From a bacterium EF100-94H03 bin56 (GTDB lineage: Bacteria; Pseudomonadota; Alphaproteobacteria; SP197): a DNA stretch of 64,000 nucleotides. Under the pieces are notes generated by a model. It made no database searches, was not told the DNA's origin, and worked only from the letters and a program-made list of their open reading frames with translations. The stretch is taken from positions 62,001 to 126,000 of the forward strand of contig MPMV01000006.1 of assembly GCA_002238685.1 (NCBI GenBank), read 5' to 3'. This document shows, piece after piece, positions 18,000 through 27,497 of the stretch. How positions within the stretch are numbered: position 1 is the stretch's first letter; each line of letters begins with the position of its first letter. Made by a program: the position numbers and the translations under genes.

Positions 18000-18035
18000 C
18001 TGGTCTCCCCTCGCCCGAATGCGGGGGGAGACCAG
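18000..18035 (-). terminator. Stem-loop after the ABC importer operon
   Basis: CTGGTCTCCCC (18000-18010) and GGGGAGACCAG (18025-18035) are perfect 11-base complements with a 14-base loop. It lies 17 bases beyond the stop of the minus-strand binding-protein gene. No clear T-run follows on the minus strand, so it may act as a terminator or as an mRNA-stabilising hairpin. Confidence 0.6.
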
Positions 18036-18051
18036 CCGGTCAACCAATCGT

Positions 18052-19212
18052 CTACATCCCCTTCAGCGGGGCATTGATGATGTCGATAAGATCCTGCCGT
18101 TCGGCAAGCAGCTTGAAGTACTTGTCACCCACCTGGATCTGATCCCACGTAATCTCCTTGGGGAACTGTCCCTGATTGGCAGCCTCCGTGAACAGTTCTT
18201 CGTTCGCGGTCCCGAAGTAGGTGGTGGAATCCGGATCGAAGTAGGTACTCCACGCGTCCTCGAACAACGCGAAGTGGTTGAACTTGGCAAGCGCCGTCAT
18301 CGTGGCTTCCGGCGTCAACAGACCGCCTGTTGCAGCCTTGAGACTTTCACCAACGATTGCAAGGAGCCGATCCGGATCCTCATAGAGGTACCTGGTCGTC
18401 CGGAACCAAACCGCATAGAGCCTGATTGCCGTCTCCTCGTTCTCATCGAGCCACTCCTGCAGGGCGGCAAAGGTGCCGAACGCAGTCGGGAACAGATCAG
18501 AAGAGCCGGCGATCACAAACTGTCCCTCGAGTTCCGGCGCACTTACCAATCGAACCGACTGCGGCAGGGAACCGAAGTAATAGTCACCCTCTCCATGAAT
18601 GAACCCCAGTGCCGATTTCGTCTCGTCCGGGAACGGGATGATCGTGATATCGTCAAGTGTCAAACCGCCCTTCGCGAGCATGAGCTGCATGTTCGCTTTC
18701 TGAATCTCGGGCGTCACGGACCAGGACGAACCCTTGAGAGACTGCGCAAAAGAGGTCAGCGCTGCCCGGACATCGCCACCATTTTCTTCAAGAAACTGAT
18801 TGTAGGTTGGACGCTCGGGCTCGCCGTCCTTCAGGCGACCGATAGGAACGAAGCCCTTGAAGACCTGGTTGATCATGAAATCGCGCAGGTTCGGAAGTTC
18901 GCCGATTGCCGGCAGAACGCAGGTCGGGCATGACGCCGCTATGTCTACGTCCCCGCGGGCAAGCTTGCGCCAGGAGAACTGCTCGGGAGTGGTGATGATG
19001 GAAATGTCCAGTCCGAACTCCCTGTCAACACCGAGTTCCTTTGCCACGTCAAAAAACTTGAAGTCGTAATATGGCTGGGTCTCGATATTGACTTTCGTCA
19101 GCCCTTCCGAATCATCCGCAAACAATGGCGATCCAAAAGCGGCAACTCCGAGCACCGCGGCAAGGCACGCGGCTGTGAACCCGCGTCTCGCACTACAAAA
19201 CCAGCTGTTCAT
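18052..19212 (-). CDS. ABC importer substrate-binding protein (NitT/TauT, NMT1-like)
   Basis: 386 residues from ATG 19212, preceded by AAGGAGGAGGATATC. A signal peptide (MNSWFCSARRGFTAACLAAV, cleavage near SPLFA-DD) is followed by the NMT1-like solute-binding fold. This family feeds NitT/TauT importers for sulfonates, pyrimidines, taurine and similar compounds. It is the last gene of a three-gene minus-strand operon that is divergent from the dimethylformamidase-type operon at 21440. Import of that operon's substrate is the natural inference. Confidence 0.85.
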   Translation of the reverse strand: MNSWFCSARRGFTAACLAAVLGVAAFGSPLFADDSEGLTKVNIETQPYYDFKFFDVAKELGVDREFGLDISIITTPEQFSWRKLARGDVDIAASCPTCVLPAIGELPNLRDFMINQVFKGFVPIGRLKDGEPERPTYNQFLEENGGDVRAALTSFAQSLKGSSWSVTPEIQKANMQLMLAKGGLTLDDITIIPFPDETKSALGFIHGEGDYYFGSLPQSVRLVSAPELEGQFVIAGSSDLFPTAFGTFAALQEWLDENEETAIRLYAVWFRTTRYLYEDPDRLLAIVGESLKAATGGLLTPEATMTALAKFNHFALFEDAWSTYFDPDSTTYFGTANEELFTEAANQGQFPKEITWDQIQVGDKYFKLLAERQDLIDIINAPLKGM

Positions 19213-19258
19213 GACTGATATCCTCCTCCTTGATTGTGATTGATACTCAACAACCAAC

Positions 19259-20143
19259 CTATCCTCGTCCTCCAAGCAGCTCAGTGATAAAATCCTGTTG
19301 GGTGACCCGAGGATTCCATGGCATGCATTTGCGACCGATATATCGCAACGCGCGATCAACGATGATGGCGCAGCCGCAAAAGAGCAGGACCGACAGGACG
19401 ATACCTGCTGTATCAAGGTACTGGCCCCGGACGATCATGAAGTACCCGAGCCCCTCGCTTGAACTTGAAAACTCTGCCGCGACATCCAGGCCCCAGGCAG
19501 CGATCAGACCGAAACGGACACCCAGAAGTATTTCCGGAACTATCGAAGGAAGAACGACCGTGCGGTAAACGTCTATCCGGCTGGCACCGCAGGTCAATGC
19601 CGCCCGCACGAAGATCCGCGGAACATTTCGTACTGCCTCGATCGTCGTGAAGCTCAGGATGAGGAACACACCCAGAGCCACCAGAGCGACCTGTGGCATG
19701 AGGCCGATCCCGAACCATAGTACGAAGAGGGGAATCAAGGCAAAGATGGGTACTGGCCTGATCGTGTCCAGGGTAAGTTCGAACAGTTCTCTCGCCAACC
19801 TGCTGAAGCCGAACAGCAATCCGATAAAAATTCCGGCAACCGATCCAATGAACGCGCCCATCGCCACCATTTGAATGGAAACCCAAACCGCGACCAGAAG
19901 TTCCCGCCAGAGTAATGTCACCCGTTCCAATATGGTTTCCGGATGCGGAATGAAAATCCTCCCGACAATCCCGGCCTCGGCAACCGCATACCAGAGGGCA
20001 AAGAACGCCAGCGGCACGGACAAGACCAAAATCCAACGACGAATTCTTGCGGCCACACCGTCTGCGTTGGCACGGACAATCTGATGCCGCACAGGCCTGG
20101 GGCTTGCGCTGCTCTTGCCGGTCCGATTGTCCATTGCGGTCAT
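19259..20143 (-). CDS. ABC importer permease (NitT/TauT type)
   Basis: 294 residues with a hydrophilic N-terminus of about 35 residues and about six membrane segments. The cytoplasmic coupling (EAA) loop is RAALTCGASRIDVYRTVVLP. Family identity rests on this loop and on SIQMVAMGAFIGSVAG and RPVPIFALIPLFVLWFGIG, which are typical of SsuC/TauC-type permeases. The start overlaps the stop of the ATPase gene by 4 bases, so the subunits are coupled. Confidence 0.92.
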   Translation of the reverse strand: MTAMDNRTGKSSASPRPVRHQIVRANADGVAARIRRWILVLSVPLAFFALWYAVAEAGIVGRIFIPHPETILERVTLLWRELLVAVWVSIQMVAMGAFIGSVAGIFIGLLFGFSRLARELFELTLDTIRPVPIFALIPLFVLWFGIGLMPQVALVALGVFLILSFTTIEAVRNVPRIFVRAALTCGASRIDVYRTVVLPSIVPEILLGVRFGLIAAWGLDVAAEFSSSSEGLGYFMIVRGQYLDTAGIVLSVLLFCGCAIIVDRALRYIGRKCMPWNPRVTQQDFITELLGGRG

Positions 20144-20946
20144 GTTCCGGTCTCACCGTCTCGGGTCACACTGCGATTGTACTCGATGACTTCCCGGCGC
20201 ATTCCCTGAAGTTCCGGGCTGGTGCGCACCTCTTCGGTTCGGGGCCGTTCGAACGGAACCTTCGTTTCGCGCACTATGCTGTTTTCGCCCATCAGGATCA
20301 GGCGGTCGCCAAGGAAAAGTGCTTCTTCGATATCATGAGTAACGAACACGACGGTCGTCTCGCGGTTCTCCCACATTCGGAGAAACTCTTCCTGCATGCG
20401 TGCCTTTGTGATGGCATCGAGCGCGGCGAAAGGTTCGTCCATCAAGAGCACTTCGGGCTGGACCGAGAGCGCTCGAGCAACATCAACGCGTTTGCGCATG
20501 CCTCCGGAAAGCTGTGCGGGATAGTAATCTTCGCGACCGCCCAGACCCACAAGTTCGGTGAGTTCGCGCGCCTGTGTTCTGCGTTCGTCCTTCGGTAGCT
20601 TGCGGATCTTGAGGCCATACTCGATGTTCTGCAGGACCGTGTACCAGGGAAAGACCGCGTCGTCCTGGAACACCATTGCCCGGTCCGGGCCGGGGCCATG
20701 CACGACACGTCCCGAGACCTTGATTTCGCCTTCGGTGGGAGGCATGAAGCCGGCGATCAGGTTGAGCAGCGTGGTCTTGCCGCAGCCGCTGGATCCTATC
20801 AGGCAAAGAAACTCCCCAGCTTGCACATCAAGGTCGATCCCCTTGAAGACCGTGTGGTCACCGAAGGCCATCGAAACACCATCAACGCTGAGCTTGGGCA
20901 TTCCTGATTGCTGTGTTCTGTCCACGATACGCTCGCCCGCCAGCAT
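20140..20946 (-). CDS. ABC importer ATP-binding protein (NitT/TauT type)
   Basis: 268 residues. Walker A is GSSGCGKTT, the signature LSGGMRKRVDVARAL, Walker B LLMDEPFAALD and the H-loop VTHD. FQDDAVFPWYTVLQNIEYGL is typical of SsuB/TauB-like ATPases. A later start at the second Met (MPKLSVDGVSMAF) matches the family N-terminus better and may be the real one. First gene of the importer operon; the shared 490-base region upstream separates it from the divergent M24 hydrolase gene. Confidence 0.94.
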   Translation of the reverse strand: MLAGERIVDRTQQSGMPKLSVDGVSMAFGDHTVFKGIDLDVQAGEFLCLIGSSGCGKTTLLNLIAGFMPPTEGEIKVSGRVVHGPGPDRAMVFQDDAVFPWYTVLQNIEYGLKIRKLPKDERRTQARELTELVGLGGREDYYPAQLSGGMRKRVDVARALSVQPEVLLMDEPFAALDAITKARMQEEFLRMWENRETTVVFVTHDIEEALFLGDRLILMGENSIVRETKVPFERPRTEEVRTSPELQGMRREVIEYNRSVTRDGETGT

Positions 20947-21439
20947 CTAGGCGGCGGATGCGTGTGACTGATCGCTCATGGATCAGCGTTCCGCGGTGCC
21001 ATCATGAAACACGCGATCCTCCTGATTCCCTCTGTCGTTGCAGTCTAGCCTAACCGAACCTGCTTTGCTATGCGCCCACGCGCCTATGTTGTTCCGCGTG
21101 CCGGATTCCGGTTTCGGCATACGGTAATCTCATGACAATCGAAGCGCAGCAAAGGCCGCTGCCGGGTTTCGGGAACACGCGTCTCTGGACGTTGCTCTTT
21201 CGTTCACGCAAGATGATGGCGCAGATATCGGACGTTGTGGACCGGAAACCTGGTTCGCGGTGAAATGCGAAGCGGATCGAGGTGCGTTGCCGTCCTGAGG
21301 AGGAAGGCAAGGCCAACGCGAAGTGAAGCCGGCATGACGTTCCGTCGAACAGGCAGACCTGTTCACGATTCGCGGCGTGCATCCTGTCGGCCACGGTGTT
21401 GCACGTCGGAACTGAACCAGGGATCCGGGAGTGCGGTCC
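20947..21439. other. Divergent promoter region between importer and amide-hydrolysis operons
   Basis: No gene is supported. Both operons must start here. The two strands hold short open frames, none with family similarity. GGGAG at about 21428-21432 is the ribosome site for the + strand gene. No clear operator palindrome and no regulator gene was found in the neighbourhood. Confidence 0.5.
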
Positions 21440-22738
21440 ATGCATGCAGACACGCAAGAATCCGCCATTGCGGCCGAAAACACAGACATAGCAGGTCATT
21501 TGTCGAGTGTCGCCGAACGAGACCGCCGCCATGGGGCGCTGCGCGAGCAGATGAACGCATACAATCTCGATGCCCTGCTGATTGCTGCTCGAGGCGACGC
21601 CAGCTCTCGGGGTCGGCTGACCTATCTGGCAAACATCAGGAACTTCGTCGAACCATGTTCGATCATGCTGCTGCCTTTGGAGGGCGCACCCGTTCTGTTC
21701 ATGGATCCGGTGCGGATTTACGCCCTGCCGGACTGGATTCCGGATGTCCGCGCGACCGAGGACCGTGGGAGGGAACTTGCGATCTGCATGTCGGAACTGG
21801 GACTGGCCAAAAGCCGGATCGGCACCATCGGGTTCGAGGACTCGCTCACGCTCAAGGACTGGCGAAGCCTTTCGAAAGGTATGCCCAATGCCGTGTTTCA
21901 TCCTGCTGACAGTATCTACGAGGCTGCGACCTGCAGAAAATCGAAGGAGGAAGTTTCCGCACTGCGCCACTCCGCGGCGATTGTCAGACGTGCCGCCGAC
22001 GCGCTGGAGGGGTTGCTTCGTCCGGGCGTCCTGCCGGTCGAACTGATTGCCGAGGCTCATCGTTCCCTACGCCTGGACGGTTGTGCCGATGCGGCCGTGG
22101 CGTTCTCGCGCCGTCCGTTCCAGGGCCTCGGCTGCAGAGCGGGCGGTTGGTTGATCGGCGGGGCGGGCCCCGACCCTGCCCCCCTGGCTCCCCCCGACCC
22201 CCACTGTGTCGTGGCGGGAGGTTGGTTGATCGGCGGGACGGCCCCTGACCCTGCCCCACTGGCTCGCGACGACCTGATCGTTATCGAGATGGATGTTGCC
22301 GGACCGGAGGGTTACTGGGTGGAGATTCGTCGCCGTTACCGGTTTTCCGCGTTTCCTGATGATGAGCGCCGCTTTTGGGATATGCGGTGCGAGGCATTCG
22401 ATAGGGCCTTCGCGCTGATGAAACCAGGCGTTGACAGTGCCGAGCTTGAGCAGGCAATCAACGAGGTCTATCGCCGCAACGGCTACTCGAACCACGGACA
22501 AGTCAGCCTCCACGCACATGGTACAGGCGTGAACGCGGTGGAAGCTCCGACTTGCCCTGGCGCAGCGCGCGTGCTGGAGGCCGGCATGGCGATCGTGTTG
22601 CATCCGCTGCTGTGGCTCGAACGCGAAGAATCGCGGGCACTGAGCGATCTTTCGCCCGTCGATGCGGTGGTGATCACCGACTCGGGACCGATTCGCCTCG
22701 TGGACGGGCATGACGAGTTGAGCGTCGTGGATGCCTGA
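21440..22738 (+). CDS. M24-fold (Xaa-Pro peptidase/creatinase type) hydrolase with altered metal site
   Basis: 432 residues from ATG 21440 with GGGAG upstream. The N-terminal creatinase/prolidase domain (about residues 15-170) is followed by the pita-bread domain. In true M24 peptidases two Asp, one His and two Glu bind metal. Here the first strand reads IVIEMDV, the second WVEIRR, the His motif HAHGTGVNAVEAP is kept, but the usual Glu-Pro is LHPLLW. The metal site is thus probably lost or changed, as in creatinase-type enzymes. Residues about 234-283 contain a 25-residue imperfect tandem repeat (AGGWLIGGAGPDPAPLA / AGGWLIGGTAPDPAPLA). The stop overlaps the next start by 8 bases. Confidence 0.82.
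   Translation: MHADTQESAIAAENTDIAGHLSSVAERDRRHGALREQMNAYNLDALLIAARGDASSRGRLTYLANIRNFVEPCSIMLLPLEGAPVLFMDPVRIYALPDWIPDVRATEDRGRELAICMSELGLAKSRIGTIGFEDSLTLKDWRSLSKGMPNAVFHPADSIYEAATCRKSKEEVSALRHSAAIVRRAADALEGLLRPGVLPVELIAEAHRSLRLDGCADAAVAFSRRPFQGLGCRAGGWLIGGAGPDPAPLAPPDPHCVVAGGWLIGGTAPDPAPLARDDLIVIEMDVAGPEGYWVEIRRRYRFSAFPDDERRFWDMRCEAFDRAFALMKPGVDSAELEQAINEVYRRNGYSNHGQVSLHAHGTGVNAVEAPTCPGAARVLEAGMAIVLHPLLWLEREESRALSDLSPVDAVVITDSGPIRLVDGHDELSVVDA
22139..22288 (+). repeat. 75-base imperfect tandem duplication inside the M24 gene
   Basis: Copy 1 is 22139-22213, copy 2 is 22214-22288. The first 51 bases of each agree closely; the last 24 agree much less, with copy 1 turned into runs of C. The length is a multiple of three, so the frame is kept. 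The same design appears in livM and ppx in this window. Confidence 0.85.
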
Positions 22739-24980
22739 TGACCGGGAGTGCCGCCGAGTCCCCTGGCGCGGTCCTTTGCGAAAGGACGTGATTGGCTATT
22801 GCCAGGAGATATCGGTTGCCTCGGGGGATGAGTTACAGGTGAAAGTCAGCTGCGCGTTGTCACACTTTGACGCAGATGTGGTCCGTCTCCGTCATGGCGT
22901 TGAGGTCGGGCCAGGAGTCAGGGAATCGATCCATCCCTCATCGGCGAGTGGCCGGTACCCCGGTCGCCAGCAGCCGATCAATCCAGGTTCGTTCATGGAA
23001 GTTTGCCTTCCGCGTGCATTGATTCCGGTTGCGTCGCTCAGCTGTAGCACGTGGATACAGCCAACCGCGCCTTGCCATCATGGCTGGCAGGGCATCGTCT
23101 CGAGATGGTGTGAAGCCACAGGTTCGGGATTCGCGGTGCTCCTCGCAGATGCTGGTGATCTTGAACTTTGGGTGGGCGACGGAAACACCGAGCCCGACCG
23201 GGTACGTTCGGGTATCCCCGTCCTGGCGAACCAGTGGACGTTTGTCGCTGTCAGCGTGGATTGTGACAGCGGGCATGCTGTGTTGTTGCAGAGGCCGGCA
23301 CGAATATGGCCCGGCGCCGACTCGTCGGTGACACTTCACGCTTCACTGGCCAGCCGCGCGATCGGAGGCGAGTCTGTGCCGCTCCTCGTTGCCGCCATCG
23401 GGGGTGGCGCGGCGCCTTGTTATCATTTTGACGGCAAGATCGAAGCGCCGAGGCTTGCAGGAAAAGCCCTGACGGTTGCGGAACACGAAACCCAGATGGA
23501 AGTGGCCACAGGGAAGATGCCTCGGGACTGCCTGGCTGCCGCCTGGGATTTTGCCTCGGGAATGTCCAGCCGACTGGTGACGGATCTCTCCCCCAACGGA
23601 CTTCACGGAGTCCTCGTGAACCGGCCGGCTCGCGCCGTAACCGGCCATCGCTGGACCGGTCACCAGACGGATTGGAACCAGGCACGCGAACACTACGCCG
23701 CCATTCACTTCCACTCCGACGATCTGGAGGACGCCGGCTGGGATACGGATCTGGTCGTGCCGATCGACGACACCTATCCGTCCGGGGTGTATGCCGTACG
23801 CATCAGGGCAGGTGAATGCGAGGACAGAATTCCATTTGCTGTACGGCCCAGCGATAGCGCTCCCCGGGTTCGGCTGGCTGTGCTTCTGCCGACCCTGACG
23901 TACCAAGCGTATGCCAATTCCCAAGTATTTGGCGGCCCGACGGCGAAAATCAGGCAAGCAGAGGACGACTTCGTATCCCGGCACGGCCTCCTCAGTCTTT
24001 ACGACAAGCACCGCGACGGCAGTCCGGTCTACTACGCGTCCCGCCTTGTGCCGAACACGATACGACCTGCGTACTGTGCGCAGAACATAGGGGCGCCCGC
24101 CCGACTCAGCGCGGATCTCTGTCTGATCGACTGGCTCATGGAGCAGGACATCGCACATGATGTGATTACCGACGAGGACATCCACCGCGAAGGAGCCGCA
24201 CTGCTGCGCCCCTACCGAGCAGTCGTGACCGGATCCCACCCTGAATACGCAACCGATGCCATGTGGACGGCATGGCAGGAGTACCTCGACCAAGGCGGCA
24301 GTGCCATCTACCTCGGAGGAAACGGATACTATTGGGTTACGAGTAGAGACCCGGATCATCACGGCATCATCGAGGTGCGCCGGGGGGAGAGCGGGAGCCG
24401 CACTCAGAGCGCGCTTCCAGGCGAATACCACCATAGTTCCTCAGGCGAGCTCGGTGGCCTCTGGCGCTTCCGCGGCCGCACGACGCAGTCTCTCTTCGGT
24501 GTGGGCATGACAGCCTGGGGCAGCGGAAAGGGGTGCGGGTACCGTCGCCTGCCGGCCAGCCGCGATCCTCGGGCATCGTTCATCTTCGATGGCATCGACA
24601 ACAATGAGATCATCGGAGACTTCGGTCTGATTCTCGGCGCCGCCGCGGGCTACGAAATGGATCGACTGGACCATGAACTGGGCACACCGCCGCACACACT
24701 CCTGTTGGCGACGTCGGCCGGTCTGCATTCGCCGACCTACCTGCCAACGGTCGAGGAGATCATGGACATGGACGCCCCGAAGATCGACGACGCGATTTCC
24801 CGGTGTGTGCGCGCAGACATGGTGTTCTTCGAGACGGGCCGTGGAGGCGCGGTCTTTTCGACCGGGTCCGTCGCGTGGGTCGGCAGCCTGTCGCACAACG
24901 ACTACGACAACAACGTTTCGACCATCACGCGAAATGTCGTGGAGAGGTTCGCCTCGGGAGTGCCGTTTGCTGCGGTGTAG
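22731..24980 (+). CDS. N,N-dimethylformamidase-type large subunit, paralogue 1
   Basis: 749 residues. N-terminal region IGYCQEISVASGDELQVKVS is the family's opening motif; a LamG-like beta-sandwich follows (about residues 100-300) and the catalytic domain covers about 320-740. Dimethylformamidase hydrolyses N,N-dimethylformamide to dimethylamine and formate using a mononuclear iron held by two Tyr and one Glu. Candidates here are Tyr394 (TYQAYANS), Tyr424 (LYDKHRDG) and Glu505 (GSHPEY). The spacing Tyr-Tyr is 30 residues, 11 shorter than in paralogue 2, while Tyr-Glu is 81 in both. The substrate probably differs from paralogue 2. Confidence 0.88.
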   Translation: MPDDRECRRVPWRGPLRKDVIGYCQEISVASGDELQVKVSCALSHFDADVVRLRHGVEVGPGVRESIHPSSASGRYPGRQQPINPGSFMEVCLPRALIPVASLSCSTWIQPTAPCHHGWQGIVSRWCEATGSGFAVLLADAGDLELWVGDGNTEPDRVRSGIPVLANQWTFVAVSVDCDSGHAVLLQRPARIWPGADSSVTLHASLASRAIGGESVPLLVAAIGGGAAPCYHFDGKIEAPRLAGKALTVAEHETQMEVATGKMPRDCLAAAWDFASGMSSRLVTDLSPNGLHGVLVNRPARAVTGHRWTGHQTDWNQAREHYAAIHFHSDDLEDAGWDTDLVVPIDDTYPSGVYAVRIRAGECEDRIPFAVRPSDSAPRVRLAVLLPTLTYQAYANSQVFGGPTAKIRQAEDDFVSRHGLLSLYDKHRDGSPVYYASRLVPNTIRPAYCAQNIGAPARLSADLCLIDWLMEQDIAHDVITDEDIHREGAALLRPYRAVVTGSHPEYATDAMWTAWQEYLDQGGSAIYLGGNGYYWVTSRDPDHHGIIEVRRGESGSRTQSALPGEYHHSSSGELGGLWRFRGRTTQSLFGVGMTAWGSGKGCGYRRLPASRDPRASFIFDGIDNNEIIGDFGLILGAAAGYEMDRLDHELGTPPHTLLLATSAGLHSPTYLPTVEEIMDMDAPKIDDAISRCVRADMVFFETGRGGAVFSTGSVAWVGSLSHNDYDNNVSTITRNVVERFASGVPFAAV

Positions 24981-25184
24981 GCGCGAAAGAGGGCCTGCCC
25001 CGGGCAGCGCCGGAAATGTTCGGCTGGATGCAGCTGTGTCAACTGCATTCTCCCGGCCGGTATCGTCTGCCCGCCGGCACTTTCGGTCGTTCCAACCGAA
25101 CCCGAACGGCGACCACGCGCGACAGGAGGCTTGTGCCATGCGCCGACCGGCCTGGCTGGTCCCGCTTCTCGAAGGATATCCGCC

Positions 25185-27455
25185 ATGACCGCACCGCCTC
25201 TACCTGATTGGGCACGCACGACAATTATCGGTTACAGCGACCGCATTTCCGTGAAAGCCGGCGAGCGGATTGACTTCAAAGTGAGCTGCGAGGACGACGC
25301 GCCGGCCTTTCGTGCCGGGATCCTGCGCGTGATCTGTGGAGACCATCACCCGGACGGTCCCGGGCTCAAGCTCGAGCCGGTAGAGGTATCGATGGCAGGC
25401 GAGTATCCGGCATGCCGTCAGCCGATTCATGCCGGATCCTGTGTCGTGGTGCCCGGTACACCCGATCTGGGCGCCCTGCCCGGCTTCACGGTACTTGCTC
25501 TGATCTGGCCGACGTTGCCGGACCGCGGGCCGCAAGCCATTCTCTCCCAGTGGCTGGACGAAACCGGTTGCGGGTTCATGCTGCACATCGACACCAGGGG
25601 GCACCTTGCAGCGACTCTCGGAGATGGACAAGGTTCATGCGAGACGGTTCGCAGCCGTCATGTACTGGAACCACGCACCTGGTACCTTGTTGCGGCGACC
25701 TACGATTGCACCACGAATGTCATTCAACTCCACAAGGAGCGGCTTTACGCCTGGCCTGGTGCCCTGACGCGCGATTGCGTGACTGCCGTGACGTCGACAC
25801 CCATCGGTTGTCCTCGCGTACCGATGGTGATCGCCGGAAACTGTCTTTCGGCCGAGGTTCCGGGCCAGCTGATTGGCGCCCACTTCAATGGAAAGATCGA
25901 CAGCCCCCGCTTGGCCAAGTGTCCGCTCGACCGGCTGGAAATGAACCTGATGCTGCGCGAACCGCTCGATGCCGAGATCGAGCATTGCGTACTGGCCGCC
26001 TGGGATTTCTCCAGGGGCATCCAATCGGACTCGGTCACCGACATTTCGCCCAACAACCATCATGGCGTGACGGTCAACCTGCCGGCGCGCGCCATGACCG
26101 GACACAACTGGACAGGGGAGATCATGGACTGGCAGGCAGCGCCCGAGCAGTACGGAGCCATACACTTCCACGAGGACGATCTCTACGATGCCGGTTGGGC
26201 GACCAGTTTCACACTTGACGTGCCCGTCGACCTGCGCAGCGGAATCTATGCCGCGCGCGTCGAGACGCAGAGCGGACGCGACCACATCCCCTTTGTCGTG
26301 CGTCCCCGCAGCGGTCGACCTACGGCCGATGTCTGCTTCCTGTTCTCGAGCGCCACCTACATGGCCTATGCGAACTCGCACAAGAACGTGGACGCGCCGA
26401 CAGGCCGCGAGTTCGAATGCGGCAGTATGCTCGAGTTGAGGACGCACGACCTTTTCCTGAACGCTCATCGGGAATACGGCTACTCAACCTATGACACGCA
26501 CAGGGACGGCAGCGGCGTCTGCTACACCTCGCGCCTCCGGCCAATTCTCGACATGCGCCCTGACAGCCATGTTGGTCAGGATGCACGCTGGAACTTCACG
26601 GCCGACACCCACATCACGGACTGGCTCGAGGTCGGGGATTACACGTATGACGTGATCACCGACGAGGATCTGCATGACGAGGGGCTGGCGTTGATCTCGC
26701 CCTACCGCGTGCTTATCTCCGGCACGCATCCGGAGTACACCTCGCTTGCCATGTGGCGGGCCCTCAGCACCTACAGGGACCTTGGCGGACGGCTCATGTA
26801 CCTGGGCGGCAACGGATTCTACTGGCGTGTCGCCTATCACCCCGATCTGCCCGGCGTACTGGAAGTCCGCCGCGCAGAGAACGGGCCGCGCGGCTGGGCT
26901 GCCGAGCCCGGCGAGTACTATCACAGCTTCACCGGCGAATACGGCGGGCTTTGGCGCTACCTGGGCCGTCCTCCACAGGCACTGGTCGGAGTCGGATTCT
27001 CAGCGGCCGGTTTCGACGTGTCATCCTACTACCGGCGACAGCCGGGAAGTTTCGATCAGCGCGCACGATTCATTTTCGAAGGGATAGGTGATGAGGAGCT
27101 GATCGGCGATTTCGGAGCGGCGGGCGGCGGAGCGGCCGGCTGGGAGATCGACATTCATGATGACAGGTTGCAGGCGCCCCCCAACACGCTGGTCGTTGCC
27201 TCGTCGGAAAATCATTCCAACGCCTACGTCACCACTCCCGAGGATCCGGAAGGATGTTTCCTCCCGCTTGATGGTGTGCAGGATCCCAAGGCGCGCGCCG
27301 ACATGGTATTCTTCGAATGTCCCAACGGTGGTGCCGTGTTTTCGACCGGCTCGATCGCGTGGGGACCCGCGCTGTCGTACAACGGCTACAACAACAATGT
27401 CTCGCGAATCACACGCAATGTGCTCGACCGGTTCCTCGATCCGTCCTCTTTCTAG
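25185..27455 (+). CDS. N,N-dimethylformamidase-type large subunit, paralogue 2
   Basis: 756 residues from ATG 25185, preceded by GAAGGATA; a longer frame from 25131 is less likely. Same architecture as paralogue 1: IGYSDRISVKAGERIDFKVS, LamG-like sandwich, catalytic domain. Candidate iron ligands are Tyr395 (TYMAYANS), Tyr436 (TYDTHRDG) and Glu517 (GTHPEY). Spacings of 41 and 81 equal those I recall for the Paracoccus enzyme (Tyr399, Tyr440, Glu521). It is therefore the better candidate for a true formamidase/amidase. The 204-base gap from paralogue 1 holds no other gene. Substrate unproven. Confidence 0.9.
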   Translation: MTAPPLPDWARTTIIGYSDRISVKAGERIDFKVSCEDDAPAFRAGILRVICGDHHPDGPGLKLEPVEVSMAGEYPACRQPIHAGSCVVVPGTPDLGALPGFTVLALIWPTLPDRGPQAILSQWLDETGCGFMLHIDTRGHLAATLGDGQGSCETVRSRHVLEPRTWYLVAATYDCTTNVIQLHKERLYAWPGALTRDCVTAVTSTPIGCPRVPMVIAGNCLSAEVPGQLIGAHFNGKIDSPRLAKCPLDRLEMNLMLREPLDAEIEHCVLAAWDFSRGIQSDSVTDISPNNHHGVTVNLPARAMTGHNWTGEIMDWQAAPEQYGAIHFHEDDLYDAGWATSFTLDVPVDLRSGIYAARVETQSGRDHIPFVVRPRSGRPTADVCFLFSSATYMAYANSHKNVDAPTGREFECGSMLELRTHDLFLNAHREYGYSTYDTHRDGSGVCYTSRLRPILDMRPDSHVGQDARWNFTADTHITDWLEVGDYTYDVITDEDLHDEGLALISPYRVLISGTHPEYTSLAMWRALSTYRDLGGRLMYLGGNGFYWRVAYHPDLPGVLEVRRAENGPRGWAAEPGEYYHSFTGEYGGLWRYLGRPPQALVGVGFSAAGFDVSSYYRRQPGSFDQRARFIFEGIGDEELIGDFGAAGGGAAGWEIDIHDDRLQAPPNTLVVASSENHSNAYVTTPEDPEGCFLPLDGVQDPKARADMVFFECPNGGAVFSTGSIAWGPALSYNGYNNNVSRITRNVLDRFLDPSSF

Positions 27456-27497
27456 GCGACATGGTGTTGGCCTGGTTAACCGGCGCGATCCCTAGGG

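Noticed and set aside
17626..18933. Long + strand open frame (435 codons) opposite the binding-protein gene
   Set aside because: Its length comes from being antisense to a high-GC gene; the minus-strand protein has a signal peptide, a strong ribosome site and family similarity.
22139..22288. Variable/template repeat of a diversity-generating retroelement
   Set aside because: No reverse transcriptase nearby and mismatches are not confined to adenines.
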